From Nocardia cyriacigeorgica (GTDB lineage Bacteria; Actinomycetota; Actinomycetes; Mycobacteriales; Mycobacteriaceae), in assembly GCF_029868385.1 (NCBI RefSeq), contig NZ_JARWNX010000046.1:35179-99178 (forward strand): DNA of 64,000 nucleotides, in the 5' to 3' direction. Below the pieces are notes generated by a model that was not told the origin of the DNA, did no database searches, and was given only the letters and a program-made list of their open reading frames with translations. Both the position numbers and the translations under genes were made by a program. Below are positions 1 through 8,870 of this stretch, piece after piece (position 1 is the first letter of the stretch; each line of letters opens with the position of its first letter).

Positions 1-2
1 GA

Positions 3-638
3 CAGGGGCCGGGAGCCGGAAGCGACCCGGAATCCGCGCTCGCGGCGGTGCATTCGCTGACCCTTGCCGGGCTGCTGGCGCTCTCGGGAATCGGCGCCGA
101 GTCGATGGTGCGTGACACCGGCTGGTACGTCATGGATATCGGCAAACGCATCGAACGCGGTCTGGCGCTGACAGCTCTGCTCTCGGCGACGCTCACCGAG
201 TCCGGTCCCACCGACGTCGACCGGGTACTGACCGAAGCGGTGCTGCGCGCCACCGAATCCGCCGTGAGTTACCGGCGGCGGCATCGTGATTCGCTGCGAA
301 AAGCCGCGGTGGCGGGGCTGCTGCTGTTCGACGAAGGCAATCCGCGGTCGCTGGCCTATCAGCTGAACCTGATCGATACCGGTCTCGCGGCGCTGCCCGG
401 CCTCTCGGGCTCCTCGCGGTCGCAACGCGTGCTCGCCGACGCGCGCCGGCTGCTACGGCGAGTCGACCCCGCCGACCTCGACACCACCGACGCCGCGGGT
501 CGCCGCACCGAACTGATCGAACTACTCGACGGCGTGCACCTGCGCCTGCGCAAGGTGGCCGAATCCCTCGAGGCGACGAAACTGTCGACGCCGGTGGGGA
601 TCCAGCCGCTGTGGGGCAACACCCGGGTGGTCGGATGA
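3..638 (+). CDS. alpha-E domain protein, C-terminal part (5' end outside window)
   Basis: The frame is open from base 3, so this is the last 211 residues of a longer protein whose start lies before the window. The sequence matches the alpha-E domain (DUF403): an all-helical domain with the conserved stretch RDTGWYVMDIGKRIERG and the C-terminal motif IQPLWG. Alpha-E proteins are encoded with, or fused to, a circularly permuted ATP-grasp enzyme, and the set is predicted to form peptide or amide bonds; the true substrate is unknown. Its TGA overlaps the ATG of the next gene (ATGA), so the two are translationally coupled. Whether the ATP-grasp part is fused upstream cannot be seen. Confidence 0.85.
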   Translation, partial: QGPGAGSDPESALAAVHSLTLAGLLALSGIGAESMVRDTGWYVMDIGKRIERGLALTALLSATLTESGPTDVDRVLTEAVLRATESAVSYRRRHRDSLRKAAVAGLLLFDEGNPRSLAYQLNLIDTGLAALPGLSGSSRSQRVLADARRLLRRVDPADLDTTDAAGRRTELIELLDGVHLRLRKVAESLEATKLSTPVGIQPLWGNTRVVG

Positions 639-1519
639 TCCAGACCCGCCGGTACCGCGTGCGGCACAGCACCACCTACTCCTACTCCGACGACGTCACC
701 AGCTCCTACGGCCGCGCCTTCCTCACCCCGCGCAACAATGCCCGTCAGCGGCTGCTCGCCCACGACATCCACATCGACCCGGTGCCCTCGGATCGGTCGG
801 TGGGTGCGGACGTCTACGGCAATATCAGCTCGTATTTCCATGTCACCGACAAACATCGGGCTCTGGTGATCAGCGCGGAATCCACGGTCGAGGTCGACCC
901 ACCCGCACTGCGCGCCACCGATATCCCCTGGGAACAGGCCAGGCCCACCGCCCGCACCGGCCCGCTCGCCGTCGAATTCACCCTCGATCTGCACCCACCC
1001 GAAATCACCGGCGAGGTCACCGCCTACGCCGCCGAATCCCTGACCCCGGGCCGCCCGCTGTCCGAGGCGATCACCGAACTCACCAGCCGCATCAACGCGG
1101 ATTTCACCTACCGCTCCGGCTCCACCACCATCAGTACCCGGGTGGCCGATGTGTTCGCCGCGCGCGCCGGTGTCTGTCAGGACTTCGCCAGAATCGGCGC
1201 GGCCTGTCTGCGCTCGCACGGACTGGCCGCCCGCTACGTCTCGGGATATCTCGCCACCGATCCGCCGCCGGGACGCGAACGTATGGTCGGCGCGGACGCG
1301 ACGCACGCATGGGCCGCGGCCTGGTTCCCGTCCGACGACCGTGCCGGTGACTGGATCGGCTTCGACCCCACCAACGACCAATTCGCCGACGAACGCTATG
1401 TGACCGTGGCGTGGGGCCGCGATTACGCCGACGTCCCACCCGTGCGCGGCATCATCTACACCGACGCCGCTGATAGTGAAATCTCGGTATCGGTCGATGT
1501 CGCACCGTTGGAGGTGTAG
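635..1519 (+). CDS. transglutaminase-like cysteine protease family protein
   Basis: A 294-residue protein. Residues 1-85 look like the bacterial transglutaminase N-terminal domain. A papain-like core follows, with the triad visible as Cys181 (GVCQDF), His224 (THAWAAAW) and Asp244 (GFDPTND). Members of this family act as amidases or proteases on amide bonds. The ATG at 635 is preferred over an upstream GTG at 611 because it overlaps the preceding stop in an ATGA junction. It sits between the alpha-E gene and a zinc-peptidase gene, the usual arrangement for this predicted amide-ligase/peptidase operon. No signal peptide is evident, so it is probably cytoplasmic. Confidence 0.88.
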   Translation: MIQTRRYRVRHSTTYSYSDDVTSSYGRAFLTPRNNARQRLLAHDIHIDPVPSDRSVGADVYGNISSYFHVTDKHRALVISAESTVEVDPPALRATDIPWEQARPTARTGPLAVEFTLDLHPPEITGEVTAYAAESLTPGRPLSEAITELTSRINADFTYRSGSTTISTRVADVFAARAGVCQDFARIGAACLRSHGLAARYVSGYLATDPPPGRERMVGADATHAWAAAWFPSDDRAGDWIGFDPTNDQFADERYVTVAWGRDYADVPPVRGIIYTDAADSEISVSVDVAPLEV

Positions 1520-1524
1520 TCCAC

Positions 1525-2589
1525 ATGCGTGATTTCATCTGCCCGAAATGCGGTCAGCAGCTCGCGTTCGAGAACTCGGTGTGCCTGTCGTGCGGCAGCC
1601 CGTTGGGTTTCAGCGTCAACCGGCGGGCGCTGGTGATCATCGGCGAGCCCGGTCGACACGGTGAGCCCGGCCATCCGCAGGGGGTGGTGGATGCCGAGGA
1701 ATTCCAGCTGTGCGCCAATCTGCATATCGCGCGCTGTAATTGGCTGGTGCGGGTACGGCCGGGGGAGGACGGCAGCACCGCACTGTGCGATTCCTGCCGA
1801 TTGACCAGGACCAGACCCAACGATGACGACGCCGAGGGCCTGGCCGGTTTCGCCGATGCGGAAGCGGCCAAGCGGCGGCTGATCCTGCAACTGGTCGAAC
1901 TCGGACTGCCCATCGTCGGCCGCGATACCGATCCGGCGGCCGGGCTGGCCTTCGACCTGCTGTCCAGTGCCAACGACCACGTCGTCACCGGTCACGCCGA
2001 CGGGCTGATCACCCTCGACCTCGCCGAGGCCGACGATCCGCACCGCGAACAGCTCCGCATCGAGATGGACGAGCCCTACCGCACCCTGCTCGGCCACTTC
2101 CGCCACGAGATCGGCCACTACTACTTCCCGATCCTCGTGCCCGACGACACTTCCCTCGATCGTTTCCGCACCCTCTTCGGCGACCCACACACCGACTACC
2201 AGGCCGCCCTGGACCGCCACTATTCCGACGGCGCCCCACCCGGCTGGGAATCCGATTACGTCTCCTCCTACGCCACCATGCACCCCGCCGAGGACTGGGC
2301 CGAAACCTTCGCCCACTACCTGCACATCCGCGACACTCTCGACACCGCCGCGGCCTTCGCCTTCGCCCCCGCCGGCGCCACCATGGACCGCCCGCAAACC
2401 GGCCGAGCCGGGTTCGACCGCATCATCGACCTCTGGATCCCCCTGTCCTGGTCCCTCAATATGCTCAACCGCTCCATGGGCCACCCCGACCTGTACCCCT
2501 TCGTCTTGGCCGGCCCCGTACTGGAAAAGATGCGCCTGGTCCACGACCTCTGCGGCGCCACAGCCCCTACTGATACCGGCCGACCCTGA
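1525..2589 (+). CDS. zinc-ribbon putative metallopeptidase
   Basis: A 354-residue protein starting six bases after the transglutaminase stop. It opens with a rubredoxin-like zinc ribbon (Cys6, Cys9, Cys20, Cys23) and carries a second CNW...CDSC group near residues 72-92. The catalytic signature HEIGHYY is at about 194-200, followed by an acidic/His segment (HPAEDWAETFAHYLH) that would supply further zinc ligands. This is the putative zinc-binding metallopeptidase family (PF15887-like, formerly DUF2248), often found beside transglutaminase and alpha-E genes. The substrate is unknown. The protein is probably cytoplasmic. Confidence 0.85.
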   Translation: MRDFICPKCGQQLAFENSVCLSCGSPLGFSVNRRALVIIGEPGRHGEPGHPQGVVDAEEFQLCANLHIARCNWLVRVRPGEDGSTALCDSCRLTRTRPNDDDAEGLAGFADAEAAKRRLILQLVELGLPIVGRDTDPAAGLAFDLLSSANDHVVTGHADGLITLDLAEADDPHREQLRIEMDEPYRTLLGHFRHEIGHYYFPILVPDDTSLDRFRTLFGDPHTDYQAALDRHYSDGAPPGWESDYVSSYATMHPAEDWAETFAHYLHIRDTLDTAAAFAFAPAGATMDRPQTGRAGFDRIIDLWIPLSWSLNMLNRSMGHPDLYPFVLAGPVLEKMRLVHDLCGATAPTDTGRP

Positions 2590-2738
2590 GCCGCCAACAG
2601 CCCAACACAGACCCCACCCACCAGCGAGCGGCACTTGGCAGCGGCATTCCGCGAGAAGACATGACGTTGAGGCGTCACTTGTGGCCGCTGCAAGTCGACG
2701 TATCACTGCATCAGTGCTCTCGTTCTACGATTTCTCTT

Positions 2739-2767
2739 TTGACCGAACCTCTTCGGCCTCGTACTAT
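2739..2767 (+). promoter_or_regulatory. near-consensus sigma-70 type promoter
   Basis: TTGACC (2739-2744) and TACTAT (2762-2767) are separated by exactly 17 bases. They lie about 65 bases upstream of the ATG at 2832. A small inverted repeat (CACTG-CAT-CAGTG, about 2704-2716) precedes the -35 box. Confidence 0.6.
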
Positions 2768-2831
2768 GGTTTAGTTCACGCTGACGGGGACAAGTTCGTA
2801 AAGCGAGATGCATCAAGGGGGCTGTTCGAAA

Positions 2832-3305
2832 ATGAATCGTACGCTGACGATTGGATCCGGGCATCGGCGACGGATCGGCCTATTGGTATCTTCTATCTTC
2901 ACCGCTATGGCTGGGTTGACTGCGATGGCGAATCCTGTAATTGCAAATGCAGACGCGGGAAGTTGTGAACTCAAAGTGCACAAAGTGCATCAGTCGAAAG
3001 GTTCGCCCGGGCTGATGGATGTCAAAGGAAGCCTAGTGTGCGCGGGGGAGGTGGATCGTGCTGACGTCCTTATCTATTACGCAAAATTCGACGGATCGAA
3101 CTGGATTAGAGTCGAAAGTAGCGTCGTTCAACGAACCGTGCACTACCCAAATCCGGGCAAGAAGTACACTGTCATGTCTCAGAACGGAACCCCTTGTGTG
3201 CCCGGGGTGTATCGTGGCATGGCTCAGGGACTTCTCACGGTTGATGGTAAGACGACCAAGAACTACCAGAACGGGTATGGGCCCGAGTCGCACGTGGAGT
3301 GCTGA
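2832..3305 (+). CDS. secreted protein of unknown function
   Basis: A 157-residue protein. Residues 1-42 form a signal peptide: a basic start (GHRRR), a hydrophobic core and a likely cut after NADA. The mature part has four Cys (in SCEL, LVCAG, TPCVPG and the terminal EC), suggesting two disulfides in an exported beta-rich protein. The ATG at 2832 is chosen over 2808 because AAGGGGG lies ten bases upstream and it starts the signal peptide cleanly. The gene and its neighbourhood are visibly AT-richer than the flanking genes, with codons rare elsewhere in the window. I recognise no family. Confidence 0.7.
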   Translation: MNRTLTIGSGHRRRIGLLVSSIFTAMAGLTAMANPVIANADAGSCELKVHKVHQSKGSPGLMDVKGSLVCAGEVDRADVLIYYAKFDGSNWIRVESSVVQRTVHYPNPGKKYTVMSQNGTPCVPGVYRGMAQGLLTVDGKTTKNYQNGYGPESHVEC

Positions 3306-3343
3306 TCAGTAGGTCTGGATGAGGATGAGTGGGAGACGTCGGG

Positions 3344-3760
3344 ATGGACGAGTTTGATCAGGTAATGGATGGACTGCATTCCTGGCTCGTGGATGAGTTC
3401 GGCAAAGATGGGTTATTCCTGGTTGACAAAGATGTGAACGTCATAGTGGCGGTTCCACGTGTCATGGGTTCTCCGTTCACGCTCACGCGAACTGATGATG
3501 GTATTCGAGTCGACCTAGGGCTGAGTGTCTCTCTGCTTATTGCGCGCGACGATCCATTCTCAATTGCTGATATCCAAGATCCGCTGAGTTCGATAATCAC
3601 TACTGGAGTTCTACTGTCGGTTCCCGTCAGGCCATTCGGTGACCCGATAATTCGTTACTCGATCGAATACGAGAATGGCTCTTTAAGTTCAAAGGTTCCC
3701 GGTCATGAATACGTTGAATTCATGATCAATGGGTGGAAATTGCATCGTTCGGCACCCTGA
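3344..3760 (+). CDS. hypothetical protein
   Basis: A 138-residue soluble protein, 38 bases after the secreted-protein gene and likely co-transcribed with it. It begins with an acidic amphipathic helix (DEFDQVMDGLHSWLVDEFG), then alternating hydrophobic strands, suggesting a small alpha/beta fold. It has no signal peptide, membrane span or recognisable catalytic motif. A GTG at 3329 is an alternative start; the ATG at 3344 has GGGA nine bases ahead. Codon use is AT-rich like its neighbour. It could be an immunity or chaperone partner of the secreted protein, but that is inference from adjacency only. Confidence 0.6.
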   Translation: MDEFDQVMDGLHSWLVDEFGKDGLFLVDKDVNVIVAVPRVMGSPFTLTRTDDGIRVDLGLSVSLLIARDDPFSIADIQDPLSSIITTGVLLSVPVRPFGDPIIRYSIEYENGSLSSKVPGHEYVEFMINGWKLHRSAP

Positions 3761-4143
3761 GTTACTGCCGGCCAGCGGGCTGTGCACAGCGCTGAAGCGG
3801 TGAACGCAGGTGTCAGCGGGATCATGGACAGGTGTGTGGATGAGCGAGCCCTGGACGCGCGATGTTCAAGGCTCGCTCTGCGGTTCTAGCGGCGGTCGAC
3901 CCTCCCCTTGCCAGTGCGGCGGTGGATATATCCCACTCAGCCGGGCTGCTGTCCGGCGACTTCGCGGAGCCGCCGGGTTGTGCGGCGGCCACGGCGAAGT
4001 CGGTGGCCCGTCGTCGGTCCTCACCGCCTCGACGCTGCCCTGCGCGCGCTGATCGTATAGGTGGCGCCCGCTTCCACATCCCTTGCCGCCCTCCTGGGAG
4101 GCTGGGTGACACATCGGTAGGAACATCTCCGGACCGGTGCGAA
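3761..4143. other. gene-free stretch between hypothetical gene and gatD
   Basis: GC returns to the genomic level here. No reading frame on either strand has a recognisable domain or convincing start. A 9-bp inverted repeat (GAGCGAGCC at 3842-3850, GGCTCGCTC at 3871-3879) could form a hairpin. The stretch may be the decayed junction of the inserted AT-rich patch. Confidence 0.4.
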
Positions 4144-4854
4144 CTAGGCGCGGAGGCGTTCGCGGCGGAGTTGATCCACCTCGGGGAGGTCCAGTGGATC
4201 GAGGGAGTCGATGCCGAGGGCGCGAGTGAGGATGAGGTCGGCGAGTTCGGGATTGCGGGCGAGGGCGGGGCCGTGCATGTAGGTGCCGATGACCGAGCCC
4301 TGGACGACGCCCTCGAGGCCGTCGCCGACGCCATTGCCCACGCCACGGGTGACGCGGGCCAGGCCGGTGGCGTCCGGGCCGAGTGAGGTTCCGCCGCGGT
4401 GGTTTTCGAAGCCGGTGAGCGGTGCGGACAGGCCGGGGACGAGTGGGGTGGTGATCACCTCGCCGATGGCGCGTGTGTCCTGGGGCGAGGTGGTGGCGTC
4501 GAGGAGGCCGACGCCGTCGACGCGTTCGCCGGTGGAGGTTTCATACCATTGGCCGAGGACCTGGATCGCGGCGCAGATCGCCAGGACCGGTGCGCCTTTC
4601 GCGGCGGCCTGTTGTAGGCCGGGATAGCGCTGGAGGTGGCGGGTGGCGAGCCGCTGCGCGGAATCCTCCGCACCGCCGAGGGTGTAGATGTCGAGCGAGT
4701 CCGGCACCGGATCGGACAGGGTGATCTCCACGATCTCGGCGTCGTGGCCGCGCATGCGCAGCCGCTGCCGCAGCACCAGCGCATTGCCGCCGTCGCCGTA
4801 GGTGCCCATCACATCCGGCAGGACCAGACCGATCCGCACGGTCGATTCACTCAT
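4144..4854 (-). CDS. gatD: lipid II isoglutaminyl synthase, glutaminase subunit GatD
   Basis: A 236-residue class-I-like (CobB/CobQ type) glutamine amidotransferase. The nucleophile is Cys94 (LAICAAIQ) and the catalytic His is His194 (GTYMHGP); TLGGAEDSAQ is the typical GatD loop near residue 60. GatD releases ammonia from glutamine and passes it to MurT, which amidates the D-Glu alpha-carboxylate of lipid II, at the cytoplasmic face. The ATG at 4854 has AAAGGGA upstream; a GTG at 4869 overlapping the murT stop is less likely. It follows murT directly, as expected for the heterodimer. Confidence 0.93.
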   Translation of the reverse strand: MSESTVRIGLVLPDVMGTYGDGGNALVLRQRLRMRGHDAEIVEITLSDPVPDSLDIYTLGGAEDSAQRLATRHLQRYPGLQQAAAKGAPVLAICAAIQVLGQWYETSTGERVDGVGLLDATTSPQDTRAIGEVITTPLVPGLSAPLTGFENHRGGTSLGPDATGLARVTRGVGNGVGDGLEGVVQGSVIGTYMHGPALARNPELADLILTRALGIDSLDPLDLPEVDQLRRERLRA

Positions 4855-4865
4855 CGAAGTCCCTT

Positions 4866-6098
4866 TCACCGCGCGTCGAGTTCGCGGTTCAGATCACGGA
4901 AGGCGGTGTAGTTCGCCAGCACCTCGACCCGTCCGGCGGGGCAGGAGGCGATGGCGCGCAATGGATCCGCGATGGTGGTGTGCTCGACCCCGGCGTAGGT
5001 GAGCCGGACCGCGAGATCGGTGGCGCGCTCACCGGCGGCGACGACCTGCACCCCCTCGAAATGCTCGAACCGCACATCCCACAACCAGGACAGATCCTCA
5101 CCGTCGGGCACCTGCCCGTTGACGGCGATCACCAACCCGGCCGCATCGTGATCGATCATGGACAGCGCTTCCTGCCAACCGGCCGGATTCTTCGCCAGCA
5201 GCAGCCGCGCCGCATGCTCACCGAACTGAACGGTCCGGTAGCGGCCAGCGATCTCGCGGACCGTGCCCGCCGCCGCTGTGGCCTGGGCGGCGTCGGCGCC
5301 GAGCGCCACCGCGGCGGCCACCGCTTGCGCCGCGTTACCGCGATTGGCCCGTCCCGGCAGCGCCAACCGCAGTTCGGCGGTGAATTCGTCGGGGCCGCGC
5401 AACTTTTCGCCGTCGAGCCACCATTCCGGTTGCGGGCGCTGGAAATCGGCGCCGGTGCTGCGCCAGTGCTCGCCCTCCCAGACGATCGGCTCACCGCTGC
5501 GCGGGCAGCTGGTGGCGTCCATCGCCCAGCCGCTGCCCGCGGCCACCCACACGACGTTCGGGTGGTCGTAGGCGATGGAGGTGATCAGCACATCGTCGCA
5601 GTTGGCGATCACGATGGTGTCGGGGTGCCGGGCCAGGCCCGCGCGCAGTCTGCGTTCGATCATGTTGATCTCGCCGACCCGGTCGAGCTGATCGCGGCTG
5701 AGGTTGAGCAACACCACCGCGGCCGGGTTCAACGCATCGGTGACGTGCGGCAGGTGCAGTTCGTCGACCTCGATGGCGGCCAGCTCGGCGGTCCGGTCGA
5801 CGCTCAGCGCCGCCACGATGCCCGCGTCCATATTGGCGCCGTCGGCCTGGGTGGCGACGGTACCGAGGGTGCTCAGCGCCGCCGTCGTCATCCTGGTGGT
5901 GGTCGACTTGCCGTTGGTGCCGGTGACCAGCACCGTCCGCCGTCCGCGCCCCAGCTGATCCATGATGGTCGGATCGATTTTCAGGGCGATCAGCCCACCG
6001 ATCATCGACCCTTTGCCGCGACCGGCCTTCTGCGAGGCCCACGACGCCGCCGCGGCTGCCCGCAGCGCGATCCGCCCGCGCACCGATATGTCTGCCAC
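4866..6098 (-). CDS. murT: lipid II isoglutaminyl synthase, Mur-ligase subunit MurT
   Basis: A 410-residue Mur ligase family protein with ATP-binding loop GTNGKSTTT at about 60-68, a central ligase domain and a C-terminal DUF1727 region. It activates the D-Glu alpha-carboxylate of lipid II so that GatD-derived ammonia can be added. S. aureus MurT has a four-Cys zinc ribbon in the central domain; here I see only Cys198 (SCPRSGEP) at the matching place, so the ribbon appears lost. The start is GTG at 6098. It is the first gene of the murT-gatD pair, 11 bases before gatD's ATG. Confidence 0.92.
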   Translation of the reverse strand: MADISVRGRIALRAAAAASWASQKAGRGKGSMIGGLIALKIDPTIMDQLGRGRRTVLVTGTNGKSTTTRMTTAALSTLGTVATQADGANMDAGIVAALSVDRTAELAAIEVDELHLPHVTDALNPAAVVLLNLSRDQLDRVGEINMIERRLRAGLARHPDTIVIANCDDVLITSIAYDHPNVVWVAAGSGWAMDATSCPRSGEPIVWEGEHWRSTGADFQRPQPEWWLDGEKLRGPDEFTAELRLALPGRANRGNAAQAVAAAVALGADAAQATAAAGTVREIAGRYRTVQFGEHAARLLLAKNPAGWQEALSMIDHDAAGLVIAVNGQVPDGEDLSWLWDVRFEHFEGVQVVAAGERATDLAVRLTYAGVEHTTIADPLRAIASCPAGRVEVLANYTAFRDLNRELDAR

Positions 6099-6135
6099 GC
6101 CGCGAGTCTATGTTCGCCGCGCGATGCGGGCCGGA

Positions 6136-6780
6136 TCAGGTCGGGGAGTCGTTGTAGAGCTTGCGCGTGTAGTTGGCCGCCGAATAGTAGGCCTCCAGGT
6201 CTTCGACGCTTTCGGTGATCCCGGTCTGCACCTCTTTGACCAGCCTGGCCGGGCTGGGCAGGGTGTCGACGGGCCAGTTGTCCGGCTCCCAGAGATGGCT
6301 GCGCATGAACGCCTTGGCGCAGTGGAAGAAGATCTGCTCGATGGCGACCTCGACGGCCAGGATCGGCCGGTGCCCGCGCACCACCATGTCCTCGAAGTAC
6401 GGGGCGTCGCGGATGAGCCGGGCCCGGCCGTTGACGCGCAGGGTCTCGCGGCGGCCCGGGATCATGAACAGCAGTCCGACGTGCGGGTTGGCCAGGATAT
6501 TGAGGTAGCCGTCGGCGCGGCGGTTACCCGGACGTTCCGGGATGGCGATGGTGGTGTCGTCGAGGACCTTGACGAATCCGGCCGGATCGCCCTTCGGGGA
6601 GGCGTCACAGTTGCCGTCGGCGTCGCTGGTGCACATCACCAGGAACGGGGTGAGCGAGATCCACTCCCGGTCGCGCGGGTGCAGGGCGACGCGTTCCTTG
6701 CTGACCGCACGCGGCATCACGGCGCCGAGCAGTTCCCTGAGTTCGGCGGGATCGGATATCTCAGGGGTGTTTTCGCTCAT
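6136..6780 (-). CDS. FMN-dependent pyridoxamine 5'-phosphate oxidase-fold protein (MSMEG_1061 type)
   Basis: A 214-residue split-barrel flavoprotein. Typical motifs are CDASPKGDPAGFV (about 57-70) and ERPGNRRADGYLNILANPHVG (residues about 80-101), which bind FMN phosphate and mark the MSMEG_1061-like PPOX group. Such proteins reduce flavins, quinones or nitro/F420-type substrates; the physiological one is not known. A C-terminal extension (about residues 170-214) is usual for the group. The gene stands alone, 37 bases upstream of murT on the same strand, so co-transcription into murT is possible. Confidence 0.8.
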   Translation of the reverse strand: MSENTPEISDPAELRELLGAVMPRAVSKERVALHPRDREWISLTPFLVMCTSDADGNCDASPKGDPAGFVKVLDDTTIAIPERPGNRRADGYLNILANPHVGLLFMIPGRRETLRVNGRARLIRDAPYFEDMVVRGHRPILAVEVAIEQIFFHCAKAFMRSHLWEPDNWPVDTLPSPARLVKEVQTGITESVEDLEAYYSAANYTRKLYNDSPT

Positions 6781-6856
6781 ATCGACGATTGAAACACCGG
6801 GCGCGGCGTCCGGCGAACCCGTTTTGTCCGTGTGCCGGAGTCGGATCGATCACCTT

Positions 6857-8620
6857 CTAGATGTCGATATCGAACAGATTCGATTCGCCTCTGGCGTAGC
6901 GATCGGCATCCACCTGACGCAGCGGTTCCAGCTCCGGCGAGCGGTACAGCGTGAAGGTGCGACAGCGCGGTGCATCGGACCCGGTTACGTCGAGCAGGGC
7001 GTTGACGGCGGCGCGCGCCGATTCGGACGCACCTTCCATGGTGGCGAGGTCGATGTTGGTACGCACGTAGTCACCGGCGAGGAACAGGTTCTCCAGCGCG
7101 CCGTGCGACTGCGGACGCGAATCCCATGAACCGGCGGTATTGATGAGCAGCGGGTCGGCGTTGACGTTGCGGCGCTGTTCGGCCTGCCAGGTGATGCCGG
7201 GGTCGAGGAACCAGGAGTGCAGGTCGGCGTCGCGCAGGACCTCGCCGCGGTCGTTGAGATGGGCGGTGATCTGCGCCCAGGTCTCGCGGGCGATCTCCTC
7301 GTGGGTGCATTCCTTGGCCGGTTTGCCGTACAGGATGCCGGGGGCGTTCCAGTTGGAGATGTCCACCGACAGACAGTCGGCGACCGTGCCGTCGCCGAAC
7401 TCGGGAAGTTTGCGGCTCCAGAGCCGGTTCTGGCTGATCGAGGTGATCGCCCACGGTGAATCGATATAGGCCGCGTGGCCGGTGACGATATCGGGTGAGG
7501 TGCGCAGATAGAACTGGATGCCGTTCATCCAGTCGGTGTGCAGATTGTCCATGGCGGCCAATTCGGGGCGGATCGCGCGGATATCCGGTGACCAGAGCGT
7601 GCGCGCGCGTTCGGCGGGCAGCGCGACCACATAGTGGTCGGCGTCGACGGTGCGGGCGGCGCCGGTGCCGTCGACGATCCTGGCGCCGCTGATCCGCCGG
7701 TCCCGCACGTCGAGTCCGCGCACCTCGGCGCCGAGTTCGAAACGGACGCCAAGCGCACGTAGCCGAACCACCCACGGATCGATCCACGCCTCGTTGGTCG
7801 GCCCGTTCAGCACCCGGTCCAGATCACCGTCATTGCCGATCTCGAGTGGATTGCCGAGGAACTGCTCGCCCATATTGCCGATGGTGCGTGCACTGGCCAT
7901 ATCTTCCTTGGCGGCCACCAGCAGACTGGTGAGTGTGCGTGAGAGCAGGGCGCGGAATTCGTGCGAACGCTGGTGGCCGCGAACGAAATCACGCCAGGAC
8001 ATGTGTTCCCACTGGCCGAAGCGGCGGGCATCGCAACTGGTGAAGAACACCAGCAGCCGGTTGGCGAAGAAGGCGCCTTCGGCGGGCGGCATCCGCAGCG
8101 CGGTCGCGATGGACGCGCCCATGGTCTCCCGGAACGCCTGCGGGGTGGCGGTGGCCAGATGCGCGGCGCCGAGCGGCAGCCGGAAATCGTCGCCGTCGCG
8201 GCGCGCGAACCGTGCTTGCGGCGCGGCGACCAGGTTGTTCCATACGCCATCCGGATTGGCGCTGAACGGGATTCGCCGCATGGTGTCGGGAATGTGGTGA
8301 TAGAAACCCGGAAAGAAGCGGAACCCGTGCTCGCCCGGCAGATCCGGCCGTCCACCGGTACCTGTGCCCGGCACCGGAATGCTGCGTGCCTTGCCGCCGA
8401 GGGCCCGTCGCTCGTAGACGGTCACCTGGAATCCGCGTTCGGCCAGCTCATGCGCCGCCGTCAGCCCCGCGACGCCACCACCGAACACGGCAACGCGCCC
8501 GCCTGGACCACCGCTGGCAGATCCCGCGCCCAACGCCCCCGCCGATACCGCACCGACCCCCGCCGCGACCGCACCGCGAAGAACCACCCGCCGCGATACG
8601 GTCCACTGTTGTTTCGCCAT
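6857..8620 (-). CDS. FAD-dependent oxidoreductase, amine oxidase/desaturase type, Tat-exported
   Basis: A 587-residue flavoprotein. Residues 9-32 form a twin-arginine signal (SRRVVLRGAVAAG). The Rossmann FAD motif GGGVAGLTAAHELA starts near residue 47, and a second conserved stretch (GEHGFRFFPGFYHHIPDTMRR) resembles hydroxysqualene dehydroxylase (HpnE) and phytoene-desaturase relatives. The C-terminal FAD-contact segment (LFLAGDYVRTNIDLATMEGA) is intact. It probably oxidises a hydrophobic isoprenoid, steroid or carotenoid-like substrate outside the cytoplasm; the substrate is not evident. No other carotenoid or hopanoid genes are adjacent. Confidence 0.75.
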   Translation of the reverse strand: MAKQQWTVSRRVVLRGAVAAGVGAVSAGALGAGSASGGPGGRVAVFGGGVAGLTAAHELAERGFQVTVYERRALGGKARSIPVPGTGTGGRPDLPGEHGFRFFPGFYHHIPDTMRRIPFSANPDGVWNNLVAAPQARFARRDGDDFRLPLGAAHLATATPQAFRETMGASIATALRMPPAEGAFFANRLLVFFTSCDARRFGQWEHMSWRDFVRGHQRSHEFRALLSRTLTSLLVAAKEDMASARTIGNMGEQFLGNPLEIGNDGDLDRVLNGPTNEAWIDPWVVRLRALGVRFELGAEVRGLDVRDRRISGARIVDGTGAARTVDADHYVVALPAERARTLWSPDIRAIRPELAAMDNLHTDWMNGIQFYLRTSPDIVTGHAAYIDSPWAITSISQNRLWSRKLPEFGDGTVADCLSVDISNWNAPGILYGKPAKECTHEEIARETWAQITAHLNDRGEVLRDADLHSWFLDPGITWQAEQRRNVNADPLLINTAGSWDSRPQSHGALENLFLAGDYVRTNIDLATMEGASESARAAVNALLDVTGSDAPRCRTFTLYRSPELEPLRQVDADRYARGESNLFDIDI

Positions 8621-8870
8621 GCGCCGCTCTGCTGCCTAGCTTCCAGGACCTCATTGATTTCCGACCACTGTAAGCGCACGCCCATGGGGCTGATGTGCGG
8701 GTTACACAAACCAGCTGCGTGATCGGTGCCCGGTGCTGTGCCGCGGTCGACGGTCCGACCACCGGTGCGCGTGGATCAGGCGCCGAAAGTTCGACCCGGA
8801 CCGAGCTTTCGGTGCGACCGCAGAGCCGACCGGCCCGCCACGGGATCGACGGGTGGTCTCGCGGTACGAA

